13,514 nt of DNA from Thermoplasmata archaeon (lineage in GTDB: Archaea > Thermoplasmatota > Thermoplasmata > Lutacidiplasmatales > UBA184), in assembly GCA_021828085.1 (NCBI GenBank), contig JAKATE010000043.1:1-13514 (forward strand), read 5' to 3'. The position numbers and the translations under genes were made by a program. This document shows, piece by piece, positions 5,146 through 12,294 of the stretch. The notes beneath the pieces were generated by a model that was not told where the DNA came from, made no database searches, and saw only the letters and a program-made list of their open reading frames with translations. Position 1 is the first letter of the stretch, and the number at the start of each line of letters is the position of its first letter.

Positions 5146-6150
5146 ATGGCCCGGCGTCACAAACCCCGACGAGGCTCTCTGGGCTTCTGGCCCCGCAAGC
5201 GGGCCATCCGGCCCGTCGCCCGGCTCCGTAGCTGGCCCGCGGGTGCGGCCAAGCCGCATGTCCAGGGCTTCGCCGGGTACAAGGTCGGGATGACCCACGC
5301 CTTCCTGGTGGACTACCGCAAGCGCTCCACGACCGCCGGCCAGGAGGTCTCGGTGCCGGTGACGGTGGTGGAGACGCCCCCCCTCAAGGTCGCCGGCGTA
5401 CGGCTGTACGCCCGTGGTAGCAATGGCAGGTTCGTCGCTGCGGAGGCCTGGGCGGAGGAACCCGACGCGCACCTCTCCCGGCGGCTCCCCGTTCCCGAGA
5501 AGTTCGATCACGCGGAGAATCGAAAGAAGCTCTCGTCGACGGACGGGGAGGATGTCCATCTCCTCGTCATGACCCAGCCGCACCTCTTGACGGGAACCCC
5601 TTCCAAGACCCCCGAGATCTTCGAGGTCCGCGTATCGGGGGAGGACCTCACCGAGCGCAAGGACTTCGCCCTCGGTCTCCTCGGGAAGGAGGTCGCGCTC
5701 ACGGACTTCGCCAAGGAGGGCGACATGGTCGACATCATCGCCGTGACCAAGGGCAAGGGCTTCCAGGGGCACACCAAGCGCTTCGGGGTGAAGCTCCAGC
5801 CGCGGAAGAACTCCAAGCACCGGCGGATGATTGGGACGCTCGGCCCGCACAACCCGAGCTACGTCACCTACCGGATCCCCCAGGCCGGCCAGATGGGCTA
5901 CCACCGCCGGACCGAGTACAACAAGCGGATCCTCAAGATCGTCAAGGACCCCCGCGCCGAGCCGCTGCGCGTGGCCGGAGGCTTCCCGCACTACGGGGAG
6001 ATCCGGGCGTCCTATCTGCTCCTCCACGGTTCCATCCCGGGCCCGGCCAAGCGGATCATCCGGCTCCGCGTGCCCATGCGCTTTACCGGAAGCCTGCCGG
6101 AGAAGGTGGACGTGCGTTACCTGTCCACCGCGAGCAAGCAGGGGAGCTAG
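5146..6150 (+). CDS. rpl3: Large subunit ribosomal protein uL3
   Basis: The 334-aa product is the archaeal/eukaryotic form of uL3, longer than the roughly 210 aa of bacteria. The start, MARRHKPRRGSLGFWPRKRA, is the universal archaeal N-terminus. The core holds GFAGYKVGMTH (41-51), KGKGFQGHTKRFG (192-204), where H199 matches the position methylated in eukaryotic uL3, and KNSKHRRMIGTLGPHNPS (211-228), then QAGQMGYHRRTEYNKRI (236-252). uL3 binds 23S rRNA early in 50S assembly and sends a loop towards the peptidyl transferase centre. It is the first gene of the operon. The ATG at 5146 fits the conserved N-terminus; an out-of-frame ATG at 5133 is ignored. The uL4 ATG follows 7 nt after its stop. 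Confidence 0.98.
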   Translation: MARRHKPRRGSLGFWPRKRAIRPVARLRSWPAGAAKPHVQGFAGYKVGMTHAFLVDYRKRSTTAGQEVSVPVTVVETPPLKVAGVRLYARGSNGRFVAAEAWAEEPDAHLSRRLPVPEKFDHAENRKKLSSTDGEDVHLLVMTQPHLLTGTPSKTPEIFEVRVSGEDLTERKDFALGLLGKEVALTDFAKEGDMVDIIAVTKGKGFQGHTKRFGVKLQPRKNSKHRRMIGTLGPHNPSYVTYRIPQAGQMGYHRRTEYNKRILKIVKDPRAEPLRVAGGFPHYGEIRASYLLLHGSIPGPAKRIIRLRVPMRFTGSLPEKVDVRYLSTASKQGS

Positions 6151-6157
6151 ATCGCAC

Positions 6158-7027
6158 ATGCCCGAGTCCTCCTCCGCCTCTAGCGCACGTCGTGCCGGGC
6201 TCAAGGGCCTGCCGCACGCGCACCGGGTCCACGTCCTCTCGCTCGAGGGAAAGCCCGGAGCGACGATCACGCTCCCGGCGCTGTTCTCCCGGCCCATCCG
6301 CCCAGACCTCATCGCCCGGGCGGTCCGGGTCGCCCAGGCGAACCGGCGCCAGCCCTACGGACCGAGCCGCAAGGCCGGGATGCGCCACTCGGTCATGTGG
6401 TCGGGGAAGGGGCACGGGGTCGCCCGCACTCCCCGGCTGATGGAGTCGAACCGGGGGGCCCAGGCCCCCAACACGGTCGGCGGGAGGGGAGCGCATCCCC
6501 CCAAGCCGGGACGGATCCTCACGCGCAAGATCAACGACAAGGAGCGACGCCGCGCGCTCGAGAGCGCGCTCGCCGCCACCCGCGACGCCCGCTGGGCGCT
6601 CGAGCGCGGCCACGAGGTCCCGGACCACCTGCACTTCCCCGTCATCTTCGAGGACGCCCTGGAGGAGGTCGATTCCACCGCCCGGGCCCGCGAGGTCCTC
6701 TCCGTGACCGGTCTCTGGAGCGACGTGGAGCGCGCCACCGACGGCATCCATGTGCGGGCCGGCCGCGGGAAGTTGCGCGGGCGGGTCCGCCGGCACCCCC
6801 GGAGCCTCCTCTTGGTGGTGAGCGCCCCGGACCGTGCGCGGGGCTTCCGCAACCTTCCCGGCGTCGAGGTCGTCCCGATCCACTCGCTGGGTACCGAGCA
6901 CCTCGCCCCCGGGGGGATCCCTGGGCGGCTCACGCTCTTCACACCCACCACCCTCAAGCTCATCTCCGAGCGCTGGGGCGGGACCGCCGGCGTCCCGGCT
7001 CCGCCGGCCCCGGGAGGCTCCCGATGA
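6158..7027 (+). CDS. rpl4: Large subunit ribosomal protein uL4
   Basis: The 289-aa product is archaeal-type uL4. The central rRNA-binding loop that lines the peptide exit tunnel is clear: ANRRQPYGPSRKAGMRHSV (61-79), followed by GKGHGVARTPR and APNTVGGRGAHPPKPGR. The C-terminal part contains RGKLRGRVRRHPRSLLLVVS and the final globular GIPGRLTLFTPTTLKLISERW. A serine/alanine-rich leader of about 14 residues and a proline/glycine-rich tail extend the usual ends. The start is the ATG at 6158, where the leader leads directly into the conserved VHVLSLEGKPGATITLP; the longer frame upstream runs inside uL3 and is not used. The stop TGA overlaps the uL23 ATG by 4 nt, indicating coupled translation. 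Confidence 0.98.
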   Translation: MPESSSASSARRAGLKGLPHAHRVHVLSLEGKPGATITLPALFSRPIRPDLIARAVRVAQANRRQPYGPSRKAGMRHSVMWSGKGHGVARTPRLMESNRGAQAPNTVGGRGAHPPKPGRILTRKINDKERRRALESALAATRDARWALERGHEVPDHLHFPVIFEDALEEVDSTARAREVLSVTGLWSDVERATDGIHVRAGRGKLRGRVRRHPRSLLLVVSAPDRARGFRNLPGVEVVPIHSLGTEHLAPGGIPGRLTLFTPTTLKLISERWGGTAGVPAPPAPGGSR

Positions 7028-7290
7028 GCCGGGGCGGGCCCGAGCGCGTGCTCCTCCACGCCTACATCACGGAGAAGGCCATGGGCGAGATGGAGAAGCA
7101 GAACAAGCTCGAGTTCATGGTGGCCCGCCACGCCACCCGACCGATGGTGAAGAAGGCCGTGGAAGAGCTCTACAAGGCCAAGGTCGTCAAGGTCAACATC
7201 AAGATCGGCATCGCCGGGAAGATCGCCACGGTCCGCTTCCGCAAGGACTTCTCGGCAGAGGACATCGGCTCGCGGGCCGGGGTGTTCTGA
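7024..7290 (+). CDS. rpl23: Large subunit ribosomal protein uL23
   Basis: The 88-aa product is uL23, the ribosomal docking site at the tunnel exit for SRP and other nascent-chain factors. It shows ITEKAMGEMEKQNKLEFMV (15-33), the ATRPMVKKAVEELYKAKVVKVN helix-strand (37-58) and a short tunnel-exit loop (IKIGIAGKIATVRFRKDFSAEDI). Length matches the archaeal family. The ATG at 7024 overlaps the uL4 stop and the gene's own TGA overlaps the uL2 ATG (TGATG), so uL4, uL23 and uL2 form a tightly coupled trio. Confidence 0.98.
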   Translation: MSRGGPERVLLHAYITEKAMGEMEKQNKLEFMVARHATRPMVKKAVEELYKAKVVKVNIKIGIAGKIATVRFRKDFSAEDIGSRAGVF

Positions 7291-8015
7291 TGGGAAAGCG
7301 CATCATCCCGCGGCGCCGCGGTGCCGGCTCCTTCGCGTACCGTTCCCCCAGCCACCGGCATCACGGGGCGGTCAAGCTCCCCGACGCCCGGGAACCCGGG
7401 GAGGCGACCATCCAGGGGATCCTCCAGGCCCCGGGCCGGACCTCCCCCGTGGCGGAGGCCATCACGCCGGAGGGGAAGATCTTCCGCCTTCTGGCCACGG
7501 CGGGCTCCGCCACCGGCGACGCCATCACGCTCGGCGTGGGGCCGGTCGCCCGGGGCTCGGTGTTGACCCTCGCCGACATCCCCGACGGCACCCTGGTCTC
7601 GAACATCGAGGTCCAACCCAACGACGGAGGAAAGCTCGTCCGGGCCGCCGGTACGAGCGCGCTCGTGGTGGCCCACCGGGGGGAGGAGGTCACCCTCCAG
7701 CTCCCCAGCGGCCGGTTCAAAGGCTTCCTGCCCCGGTGCCGGGCGCAGGTCGGTCCCGTGGCCGGTGCGGGCCGCGGCGAGCGCCCCTTCGTCAAGGCCG
7801 GAAAGAAGGTCCTGGCCTACCGCTCCCTGGCCAAGGCCCCCTTCAAGGTGCGCGGCGTGGCGATGAACCCCGTGAACCATCCCTTCGGGGGAGGCGCCCA
7901 CCAGCACGTGGGCCGTCCGAGCAGCGTCTCCTATGGGACCTGGCCGGGCGCCAAGGTGGGACGCTACGGCTCCCGTCCCCTGCGCCGGCGCCGGAAGGGT
8001 TCCGGGGGGAAGTAA
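7290..8015 (+). CDS. rpl2: Large subunit ribosomal protein uL2
   Basis: The 241-aa product is uL2, needed for subunit association and peptidyl transferase activity. It opens MGKRIIPRRRGAGSFAYRSP, the archaeal form. The OB-like and SH3-like domains follow (about 35-160). The signature GVAMNPVNHPFGGGAHQHVG (189-208) contains H197, equivalent to the functionally critical histidine of bacterial L2. The basic tail ends RPLRRRRKGSGGK. The start overlaps the uL23 stop by one base. The stop lies in a region rich in A and G that also supplies the Shine-Dalgarno sequence for uS19. Confidence 0.98.
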   Translation: MGKRIIPRRRGAGSFAYRSPSHRHHGAVKLPDAREPGEATIQGILQAPGRTSPVAEAITPEGKIFRLLATAGSATGDAITLGVGPVARGSVLTLADIPDGTLVSNIEVQPNDGGKLVRAAGTSALVVAHRGEEVTLQLPSGRFKGFLPRCRAQVGPVAGAGRGERPFVKAGKKVLAYRSLAKAPFKVRGVAMNPVNHPFGGGAHQHVGRPSSVSYGTWPGAKVGRYGSRPLRRRRKGSGGK

Positions 8016-8020
8016 GGAGG
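8014..8020 (+). promoter_or_regulatory. Strong Shine-Dalgarno site for uS19
   Basis: AAGGAGG lies 4 nt before the ATG at 8025 and overlaps the last base of the uL2 stop codon. It is one of the clearest ribosome-binding sites in the window, in contrast to the near-leaderless genes on the left. Confidence 0.7.
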
Positions 8021-8024
8021 GCCC

Positions 8025-8453
8025 ATGGCGAAACGTACGCGCAAGAAGGGCATCGAGCTCCGGAAGAAGAAGGAGTACTCGCTCCGGGGCAAGACCTTGC
8101 CCGAGCTCAAGGCGCTCCCCCTGAGCGAGCTCGCCGCTCTCCTCCCGTCCCGGGCCCGGCGCACGCTGCGCCGGGGGTTCAACGCCGAGCAGCAGGTCCT
8201 GGTCGAGAAGCTCTCCGCCCCCAACGGGGGACCCAAGCCGGTCCGCACGCATTGCCGGGACGTGATCGTCCTCCCCTCCTTCGTCGGACGCCACGTGGCG
8301 ATCTTCACCGGGAAGGAGTTCCGCGACGTGGAGCTGCGTCCGGAGATGATCGGGCACTATCTCGGCGAGTTCTGCCTCACGCGCAACTTCTCCAAGCACT
8401 CCGGGCCCGGGGTCGGCGCGACCCGGAGCTCGAAGTTCATGCCGCTGAAGTGA
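8025..8453 (+). CDS. rps19: Small subunit ribosomal protein uS19
   Basis: The 142-aa product is archaeal uS19, longer than the bacterial form of about 90 aa because of a basic N-terminal region (MAKRTRKKGIELRKKKEYSL). The core motifs are PVRTHCRDVIVLPSFVGRHVAIFTGKEF, MIGHYLGEFCLTRNFSKHSGPGVGATRSSKFMPLK, where the last segment is the uS19 signature. The protein sits in the head of the 30S subunit with uS13 and contacts the A-site tRNA region. Its start is fixed by the AAGGAGG site 4 nt upstream. The uL22 ATG follows 7 nt after the stop. Confidence 0.98.
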   Translation: MAKRTRKKGIELRKKKEYSLRGKTLPELKALPLSELAALLPSRARRTLRRGFNAEQQVLVEKLSAPNGGPKPVRTHCRDVIVLPSFVGRHVAIFTGKEFRDVELRPEMIGHYLGEFCLTRNFSKHSGPGVGATRSSKFMPLK

Positions 8454-8460
8454 GGGTACC

Positions 8461-8910
8461 ATGCGGGGCTACACGTTCAGGGAATCGAAGGGAAAGGCGG
8501 TGGCCCGGGCGAGGGGGGTCGAGATGAGGATCTCCCCGAAGAAGACCTACGAGGTCCTCAACGCCATCCGGGGACGGTCGCTCGGGCAGGCCCGCGACTT
8601 CCTCGAGGGGGTCGTGAAGCTCGAGCGCCCCGTCCCCTTCCGGCGCTACAACCAGGAGACCGCGCACAAGCCCGGCGCCGGCCCGGGCCGCTTCCCTCAG
8701 AAGGTCGCCCGCCAGGTCCTCCAGGTCCTCGCCAACGCCGAGTCCAACGCGGAGTACGAGGGGATGGACACCGACCGGCTGGTCATCCAGATCGCCTCGG
8801 CCTCGCGCGGGCAGATCCAGAAGGCCAGCATGCCGCGCGCCCACGGTCGGGCCACGGCCTGGAACGAGCAGACGACGAACGTCGAGATCGTGCTGGCGGA
8901 GCGCGAGTAG
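8461..8910 (+). CDS. rpl22: Large subunit ribosomal protein uL22
   Basis: The 149-aa product is archaeal/eukaryotic uL22, with the conserved MRISPKKTYEVLNAIRGRSLGQARDFLEGVV block (22-52), the archaeal insertion VPFRRYNQETAHKPG (58-72) and the long beta-hairpin that reaches into the exit tunnel (IQIASASRGQIQKASMPRAHGRAT, 108-131). It closes with TTNVEIVLAE. The start has only a weak purine stretch upstream (GAGGGT), and the gene lies 7 nt after uS19. The next start, uS3, is 4 nt after its TAG stop and has no visible ribosome-binding site, suggesting reinitiation. Confidence 0.98.
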   Translation: MRGYTFRESKGKAVARARGVEMRISPKKTYEVLNAIRGRSLGQARDFLEGVVKLERPVPFRRYNQETAHKPGAGPGRFPQKVARQVLQVLANAESNAEYEGMDTDRLVIQIASASRGQIQKASMPRAHGRATAWNEQTTNVEIVLAERE

Positions 8911-8914
8911 ACCG

Positions 8915-9598
8915 ATGTCCGGGGAGAAGAAGTTCATCCAGGAGGGGTCGCGGCGCGTGCTCCTGCGCGACTTCCTCATCGCCCAGGCACAGCGCGCGGG
9001 CTACGGCGGGCTCGACATCCAGCGGACCCCCATGGGGACGCGCATCACGCTCATCTGCGAGCGCCCCGGGATCATCATCGGCCGACGCGGCGAGTTCATC
9101 AAGCAGCTGACCACCACCCTCGCCGCCGACTTCGGCGTCGACAACCCCCAGATCGAGGTGCTCGAGGAGAAGAAGCCCAACCTGAACGCCCAGCTCATGA
9201 GCGAGAAGCTCGCGAGCACGCTCGAGCGGGGCTGGCACTTCCGGCGGGCGGGCCACTCCACGGTCCGGCGGATCATGGAGAGCGGGGCGCGGGGCTGCCA
9301 GGTGGTGCTCTCCGGGAAGCTCACCGGCGAGCGTCACCGGACCGAGCGCTTCAAGTCCGGGATGATCAAGTACTGCGGACAGGCGTCGCTCTACGACATG
9401 GACCGCGGGTTCACCCAGGCGAAGCTCAAGCCGGGCGTCATCGGCGTCACGGTCTGGATCATGCACCCCGACGCGCGGATGCCCGACGAGATCCGGGTCC
9501 ATCCGGCGACGGGGGCGATCGCGCCCGCGGTGCCGCCGCCCGCGCCCGCCCTGCCCCCGGTGGAGGCGGACGAGGAGGCCCCGGAGAACGCCGCATGA
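8915..9598 (+). CDS. rps3: Small subunit ribosomal protein uS3
   Basis: The 227-aa product is uS3, part of the mRNA entry channel of the 30S head. The KH type-2 domain is seen at about 17-95 with the RNA-binding loop PGIIIGRRGEFIKQL (51-65). The C-terminal domain is marked by RGCQVVLSGKLTGERHRTERFKSGMIKYCGQ (about 127-157) and KPGVIGVTVWIMHPD. Residues about 200-227 form a proline/alanine/glutamate-rich tail (TGAIAPAVPPPAPALPPVE) of a kind seen in several archaeal uS3 proteins. Its stop overlaps the uL29 ATG by 4 nt. Confidence 0.98.
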   Translation: MSGEKKFIQEGSRRVLLRDFLIAQAQRAGYGGLDIQRTPMGTRITLICERPGIIIGRRGEFIKQLTTTLAADFGVDNPQIEVLEEKKPNLNAQLMSEKLASTLERGWHFRRAGHSTVRRIMESGARGCQVVLSGKLTGERHRTERFKSGMIKYCGQASLYDMDRGFTQAKLKPGVIGVTVWIMHPDARMPDEIRVHPATGAIAPAVPPPAPALPPVEADEEAPENAA

Positions 9599-9852
9599 CG
9601 CTCCTGAGGACCCGGGAGATCCGGGAGATGACCGACGAGGCCCTCGCGCGCAAGATCGTCGAACTCGAGAACGACCTCCTGCGCGAGCGGGGGGTCGCCG
9701 CCATGGGCGGTGCGCCCCCTTCCCCCGGGCGGATGCGCGCCCTGCGCACCAACCTCGCCCGTGCCCTCACCATCCAGCAGGAGCGGCGGCTCGGCCTCAA
9801 GGTGGTCGTGAAGCCGTTCTCCCTCAGCGCGTCCGGGGCGGAGGAGACGTGA
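9595..9852 (+). CDS. rpl29: Large subunit ribosomal protein uL29
   Basis: The 85-aa product is uL29, a small helical-hairpin protein near the tunnel exit next to uL23. The first helix is RTREIREMTDEALARKIVELENDLLRER and the second PGRMRALRTNLARALTIQQERR, joined by a glycine/proline turn (AAMGGAPPSP). The C-terminal 18 residues (LGLKVVVKPFSLSASGAEET) extend past the usual end. The start overlaps uS3 by 4 nt, and its own TGA overlaps the GTG of rnp1. No eIF1/SUI1 gene lies between uL29 and rnp1, where some euryarchaea carry one. Confidence 0.95.
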   Translation: MTLLRTREIREMTDEALARKIVELENDLLRERGVAAMGGAPPSPGRMRALRTNLARALTIQQERRLGLKVVVKPFSLSASGAEET

Positions 9853-10154
9853 CGAGGCGAGAGGCCCGGCCCTCCGAGCTCATGGGGGAGTTCATCGGTG
9901 AGCCCATGACCGTCCTCTCCGCCCCCGGGGTCCAGCCGCTCCCCTTCCGGGGACGCGTCGTCGATGAGAGCAAGGAGATGTTCTACCTGCTTCCCGAGCG
10001 CGCGAGCCGCGCCCGGGCGGTCCCGAAGCGCGGGCTCCGGGCCGAGGTCATGCTCGGCACCGACGAGATACCCTTAAGCGGAGAGGCGCTACGCGTTCGC
10101 CCCGAGGACCGGGTGAAACGCCTGGCTCCCCGCGGACGAGGACGTCGACCATGA
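9849..10154 (+). CDS. rnp1: Ribonuclease P protein component 1 (Rnp1/Pop4)
   Basis: The 101-aa product matches archaeal Rnp1 (p29/Pop4), a Sm-like barrel protein that with Rpp21 binds the specificity domain of RNase P RNA and helps cut the 5' leader from pre-tRNA. It shows ELMGEFIGEPMTVLSAPGV (10-28), RGRVVDESKEMFYLL (34-48), VPKRGLRAEVML and LRVRPEDRVKR. The GTG start at 9849 overlaps the uL29 stop and its TGA overlaps the uS17 ATG. Its place between uL29 and uS17 is standard in archaea and supports the call. The end of the gene contains an A/T-rich patch of codons rare in this window (ATA, TTA, CTA; 10068-10091). Confidence 0.93.
   Translation: MTRREARPSELMGEFIGEPMTVLSAPGVQPLPFRGRVVDESKEMFYLLPERASRARAVPKRGLRAEVMLGTDEIPLSGEALRVRPEDRVKRLAPRGRGRRP
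10066..10079 (+). promoter_or_regulatory. Possible internal promoter element inside rnp1
   Basis: GAGATACCCTTAAG is an A/T island in GC-rich coding sequence, spelled with the unusual codons ATA and TTA. If TTAAG acts as a TATA box, transcription would start near 10102, giving a leader of about 50 nt before the uS17 ATG. Position and composition are the only evidence. Confidence 0.25.
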
Positions 10155-10684
10155 GCAGCCCCCCCACCTCCCGGGCGAAGCCGCGCGCCCCGCGGGCCCG
10201 CTCGACTCCGGCGGCGCCGGGGCCGGTCTCCCCCCCCTCCCCTGCCCTCCCCGCCAAGGGCTCCCCCCGGGCGCGCGACATCGGCCTCGACGTGCGCCTT
10301 CCGAAGACGTCCTGCAGTGATGCCAAGTGTCCCTTCCACGGCCACGTCAAGGTCCGGGGCCAGGAGCTCGAGGGGGTCGTCGTCTCCACGCAGATGCAGG
10401 GGACCGTCGTCGTGAGCCGGACGCTCCTTCACTATCTCAGCAAGTACGAGCGCTACGCCAAGCGCCGTCACCGCATCCTCGCCCACGCACCGGCCTGCCT
10501 CAAGATCACGGAGGGTCGGCGCGTGCGCATCGCGGAGACGCGCCCGCTCGCCAAGAACGTCAGCTTCGTCGTCGTCGCGGACCTGGGCCGGGGAGAGCTG
10601 GAGGTCCACGGGGAGGAGGAGCGTCCCCTGCCTCGCGCCGAGGAGGCGCCCGCCTCCGCGTCCCCCGCCGGAGGGGCCCCATGA
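10151..10684 (+). CDS. rps17: Small subunit ribosomal protein uS17, with long N- and C-terminal extensions
   Basis: The archaeal uS17 core spans about residues 44-150: IGLDVRLPKTSCSDAKCPFHG, VRGQELEGVVVSTQMQGTVVV, LHYLSKYERYAKRRHRILAHAPAC and EGRRVRIAETRPLAKNVSFVVV. uS17 is an OB-fold protein binding 16S rRNA helices 7 and 11. At 177 aa it is clearly longer than the roughly 110 aa usual in archaea. The first 43 residues are a basic, proline/alanine-rich, low-complexity leader, and the last 27 are acidic and proline/alanine-rich. The ATG at 10151 overlaps the rnp1 stop (ATGA) and no internal ATG lies before the core; a GTG at the valine of LDVRLP would cut into it, so the long form is preferred. 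Its stop overlaps the uL14 ATG. Confidence 0.95.
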   Translation: MSSPPTSRAKPRAPRARSTPAAPGPVSPPSPALPAKGSPRARDIGLDVRLPKTSCSDAKCPFHGHVKVRGQELEGVVVSTQMQGTVVVSRTLLHYLSKYERYAKRRHRILAHAPACLKITEGRRVRIAETRPLAKNVSFVVVADLGRGELEVHGEEERPLPRAEEAPASASPAGGAP

Positions 10685-11079
10685 AGGGACTGGCCGGCCG
10701 CCGCGGCCGGGGGCTCCCCAAGGGGGCGCGGCTCGAGTGCGCGGACAACACCGGGGCGAAGGTGGTGGAGATCATCGCCGTCCGCAACTGGCACGGGCAC
10801 CACCGGCGCTACCCGCGCGCCGGGATCGGTGACCTGGTCATCGTCTCGGTGAAGAAGGGCACCCCCGAGATGCGCCGGCAGGTGCTCCACGCCGTCATCG
10901 TCCGGAGCCGTTCGCCGGTCCACCGCTCCGACGGGCTCCGTCTCATCTTCGAGGACAACGCCGCGGTGATCACCACCGAGACGGGGGAGACCAAGGGCTC
11001 CCAGATCAAGGGCCCGGTGGCCAAGGAGGCCGCCGAGCGCTGGCCGCGGATCGCCGCCGCCGCCAGCATGATCGTTTGA
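10681..11079 (+). CDS. rpl14: Large subunit ribosomal protein uL14
   Basis: The 132-aa product is uL14, a small beta-barrel at the subunit interface and the binding surface for factors such as aIF6. Motifs are LPKGARLECADNTGAKVVEII (13-33), the archaeal RYPRAGIGDLVIVSVKKGTPEMRRQVLHAVIVR, DGLRLIFEDNAAVI and GETKGSQIKGPVAKEAAERWPRIA. Length matches archaeal orthologues. Its ATG overlaps the uS17 stop by 4 nt. The spacer to uL24 is 6 nt and contains GAGGT. Confidence 0.98.
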   Translation: MKGLAGRRGRGLPKGARLECADNTGAKVVEIIAVRNWHGHHRRYPRAGIGDLVIVSVKKGTPEMRRQVLHAVIVRSRSPVHRSDGLRLIFEDNAAVITTETGETKGSQIKGPVAKEAAERWPRIAAAASMIV

Positions 11080-11085
11080 GGTTCC

Positions 11086-11574
11086 ATGAGCGATTCGAGC
11101 TCCCGGCAACCGCGCCGCCAGAGGAAGGCGCACTTCAACCTCGCGCCGCACCAGCGGCATGAGCTGTTCACCATCCCCCTCTCGCGCGAGTTGCGCAACC
11201 GCTACCATCGTCGCCGCCTGACCGTCCGCAAGGGCGACACCGTCCGCGTGCTCGCCGGCTCCTTCGTGGGCCGGGAGGAGCGCGTGGCCAAGGTGGACCG
11301 GCGCCGGATGCGCATCATCCTCGACAACGTGACGCTCCGCAAGGCGGACAAGAAGCTCCAGCAGCTTCCGCTGAACACCGGCCATCTGCTCCTCACCCGG
11401 CTCAACCTCACCGACGCCTGGCGCCGGAGGATCCTCCGCGAGCCGGAGCCGGTCGAGGAGGAGCCCGGGACCGTGGGGGCCCCCGTCCCCGAGGCGAGCG
11501 CTCCGGCCGAGCCCCCGAAAGGGGCCGCGACGCCGGACGACGAGGAGGAACCGGCCGGACCCGGGGAGGAGTAG
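11086..11574 (+). CDS. rpl24: Large subunit ribosomal protein uL24
   Basis: The 162-aa product is archaeal uL24, one of the first proteins to bind 23S rRNA in assembly. The N-terminus is basic (RQPRRQRKAHFNLAPHQRHE), followed by the conserved LSRELRNRYHRRRLTVRKGDTVRVLAGSFVGREERVAKVD, which carries the KOW motif at about 49-75. The core ends near residue 120 (HLLLTRLNLTDAWRRRIL). Residues about 121-162 are a tail rich in glutamate, proline and alanine, unlike the basic core. Archaeal uL24 is commonly about 115-125 aa, so the tail is extra. The stop lies 3 nt before the eS4 start. Confidence 0.96.
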   Translation: MSDSSSRQPRRQRKAHFNLAPHQRHELFTIPLSRELRNRYHRRRLTVRKGDTVRVLAGSFVGREERVAKVDRRRMRIILDNVTLRKADKKLQQLPLNTGHLLLTRLNLTDAWRRRILREPEPVEEEPGTVGAPVPEASAPAEPPKGAATPDDEEEPAGPGEE

Positions 11575-11577
11575 GAG

Positions 11578-12294
11578 ATGCCGTTACGTTTGAAGCGGGG
11601 CGCCAGCCCCCGGACCTGGCCGGTGGCGCGCAAGGGGACCAAGTGGATCCAACGCCCCCGCCCCGGGCCTCACCCCCAGACGGAGAGCCTTCCGCTCGTC
11701 CTCGTGCTCCGCGAGGGGCTCAAGATCGTCCAGTCCGCCCGGGAGGCCCGGCTGCTGCTCCGGGAGGGATCCATCCGGGTCGACGGCAAGGTCGTCAAGG
11801 ACCCGGCCCGCGGCGTGGGGCTGATGGACGTCCTCACCCTGGCGACGGATCCGCCGCGGGACTACCGCGTGCTCAAGGACCGCCACGGGCGTCTCACGCT
11901 GCTCTCCATCCCCCGCTCGGAGGCCTCCTTCAAGCTGGGGAGGGTCCGGGGGAAGCATTCGCTCCCGGGAGGGAAGCTCGCGCTGAACCTGCACGACGGC
12001 CGCAACCTGGTGGTGGAACCGGGGAGCGACATCCGCGTGGGGGACTCGGTGCGCGTGGAGCTCCCCGGCCAGAAGATCCTCCAGCGGCTTCCGCTCGCCC
12101 CCAGCGCCCTCGCCTTCATCTCCGGGGGGAGCCACGTGGGGGAGCTCGCCCGCGTCGATCGGGTCGAGGTGCTGACCTCCTCGCAGCCGAACCGGATCCA
12201 CTTCAAGGAGGGTTTCTTCACCATCAAGGACTACGTCTTCGTCGTCGGGCAGGACCAGGCGCTGGTCACCCTGCCGGAGGGCCTCGGCCCGTGA
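11578..12294 (+). CDS. rps4e: Small subunit ribosomal protein eS4
   Basis: The 238-aa product is eS4, a protein shared by archaea and eukaryotes and absent from bacteria. It starts PLRLKRGASPRTWPVARKGTKW, the archaeal form. The S4-like RNA-binding domain spans about 38-85 (LREGLKIVQSAREARLLLREGSIRVDGKVVKDPARGVGLMDV). The central eS4 domain follows, and a KOW motif near the C-terminus (ISGGSHVGELARVD, 180-193). The start is marked by GGGGAGGAG about 6 nt upstream, overlapping the uL24 stop. The first codons (CCG TTA CGT TTG) are A/T-richer than the rest, as often at efficient start sites. The stop overlaps the GTG of uL5. Confidence 0.97.
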   Translation: MPLRLKRGASPRTWPVARKGTKWIQRPRPGPHPQTESLPLVLVLREGLKIVQSAREARLLLREGSIRVDGKVVKDPARGVGLMDVLTLATDPPRDYRVLKDRHGRLTLLSIPRSEASFKLGRVRGKHSLPGGKLALNLHDGRNLVVEPGSDIRVGDSVRVELPGQKILQRLPLAPSALAFISGGSHVGELARVDRVEVLTSSQPNRIHFKEGFFTIKDYVFVVGQDQALVTLPEGLGP

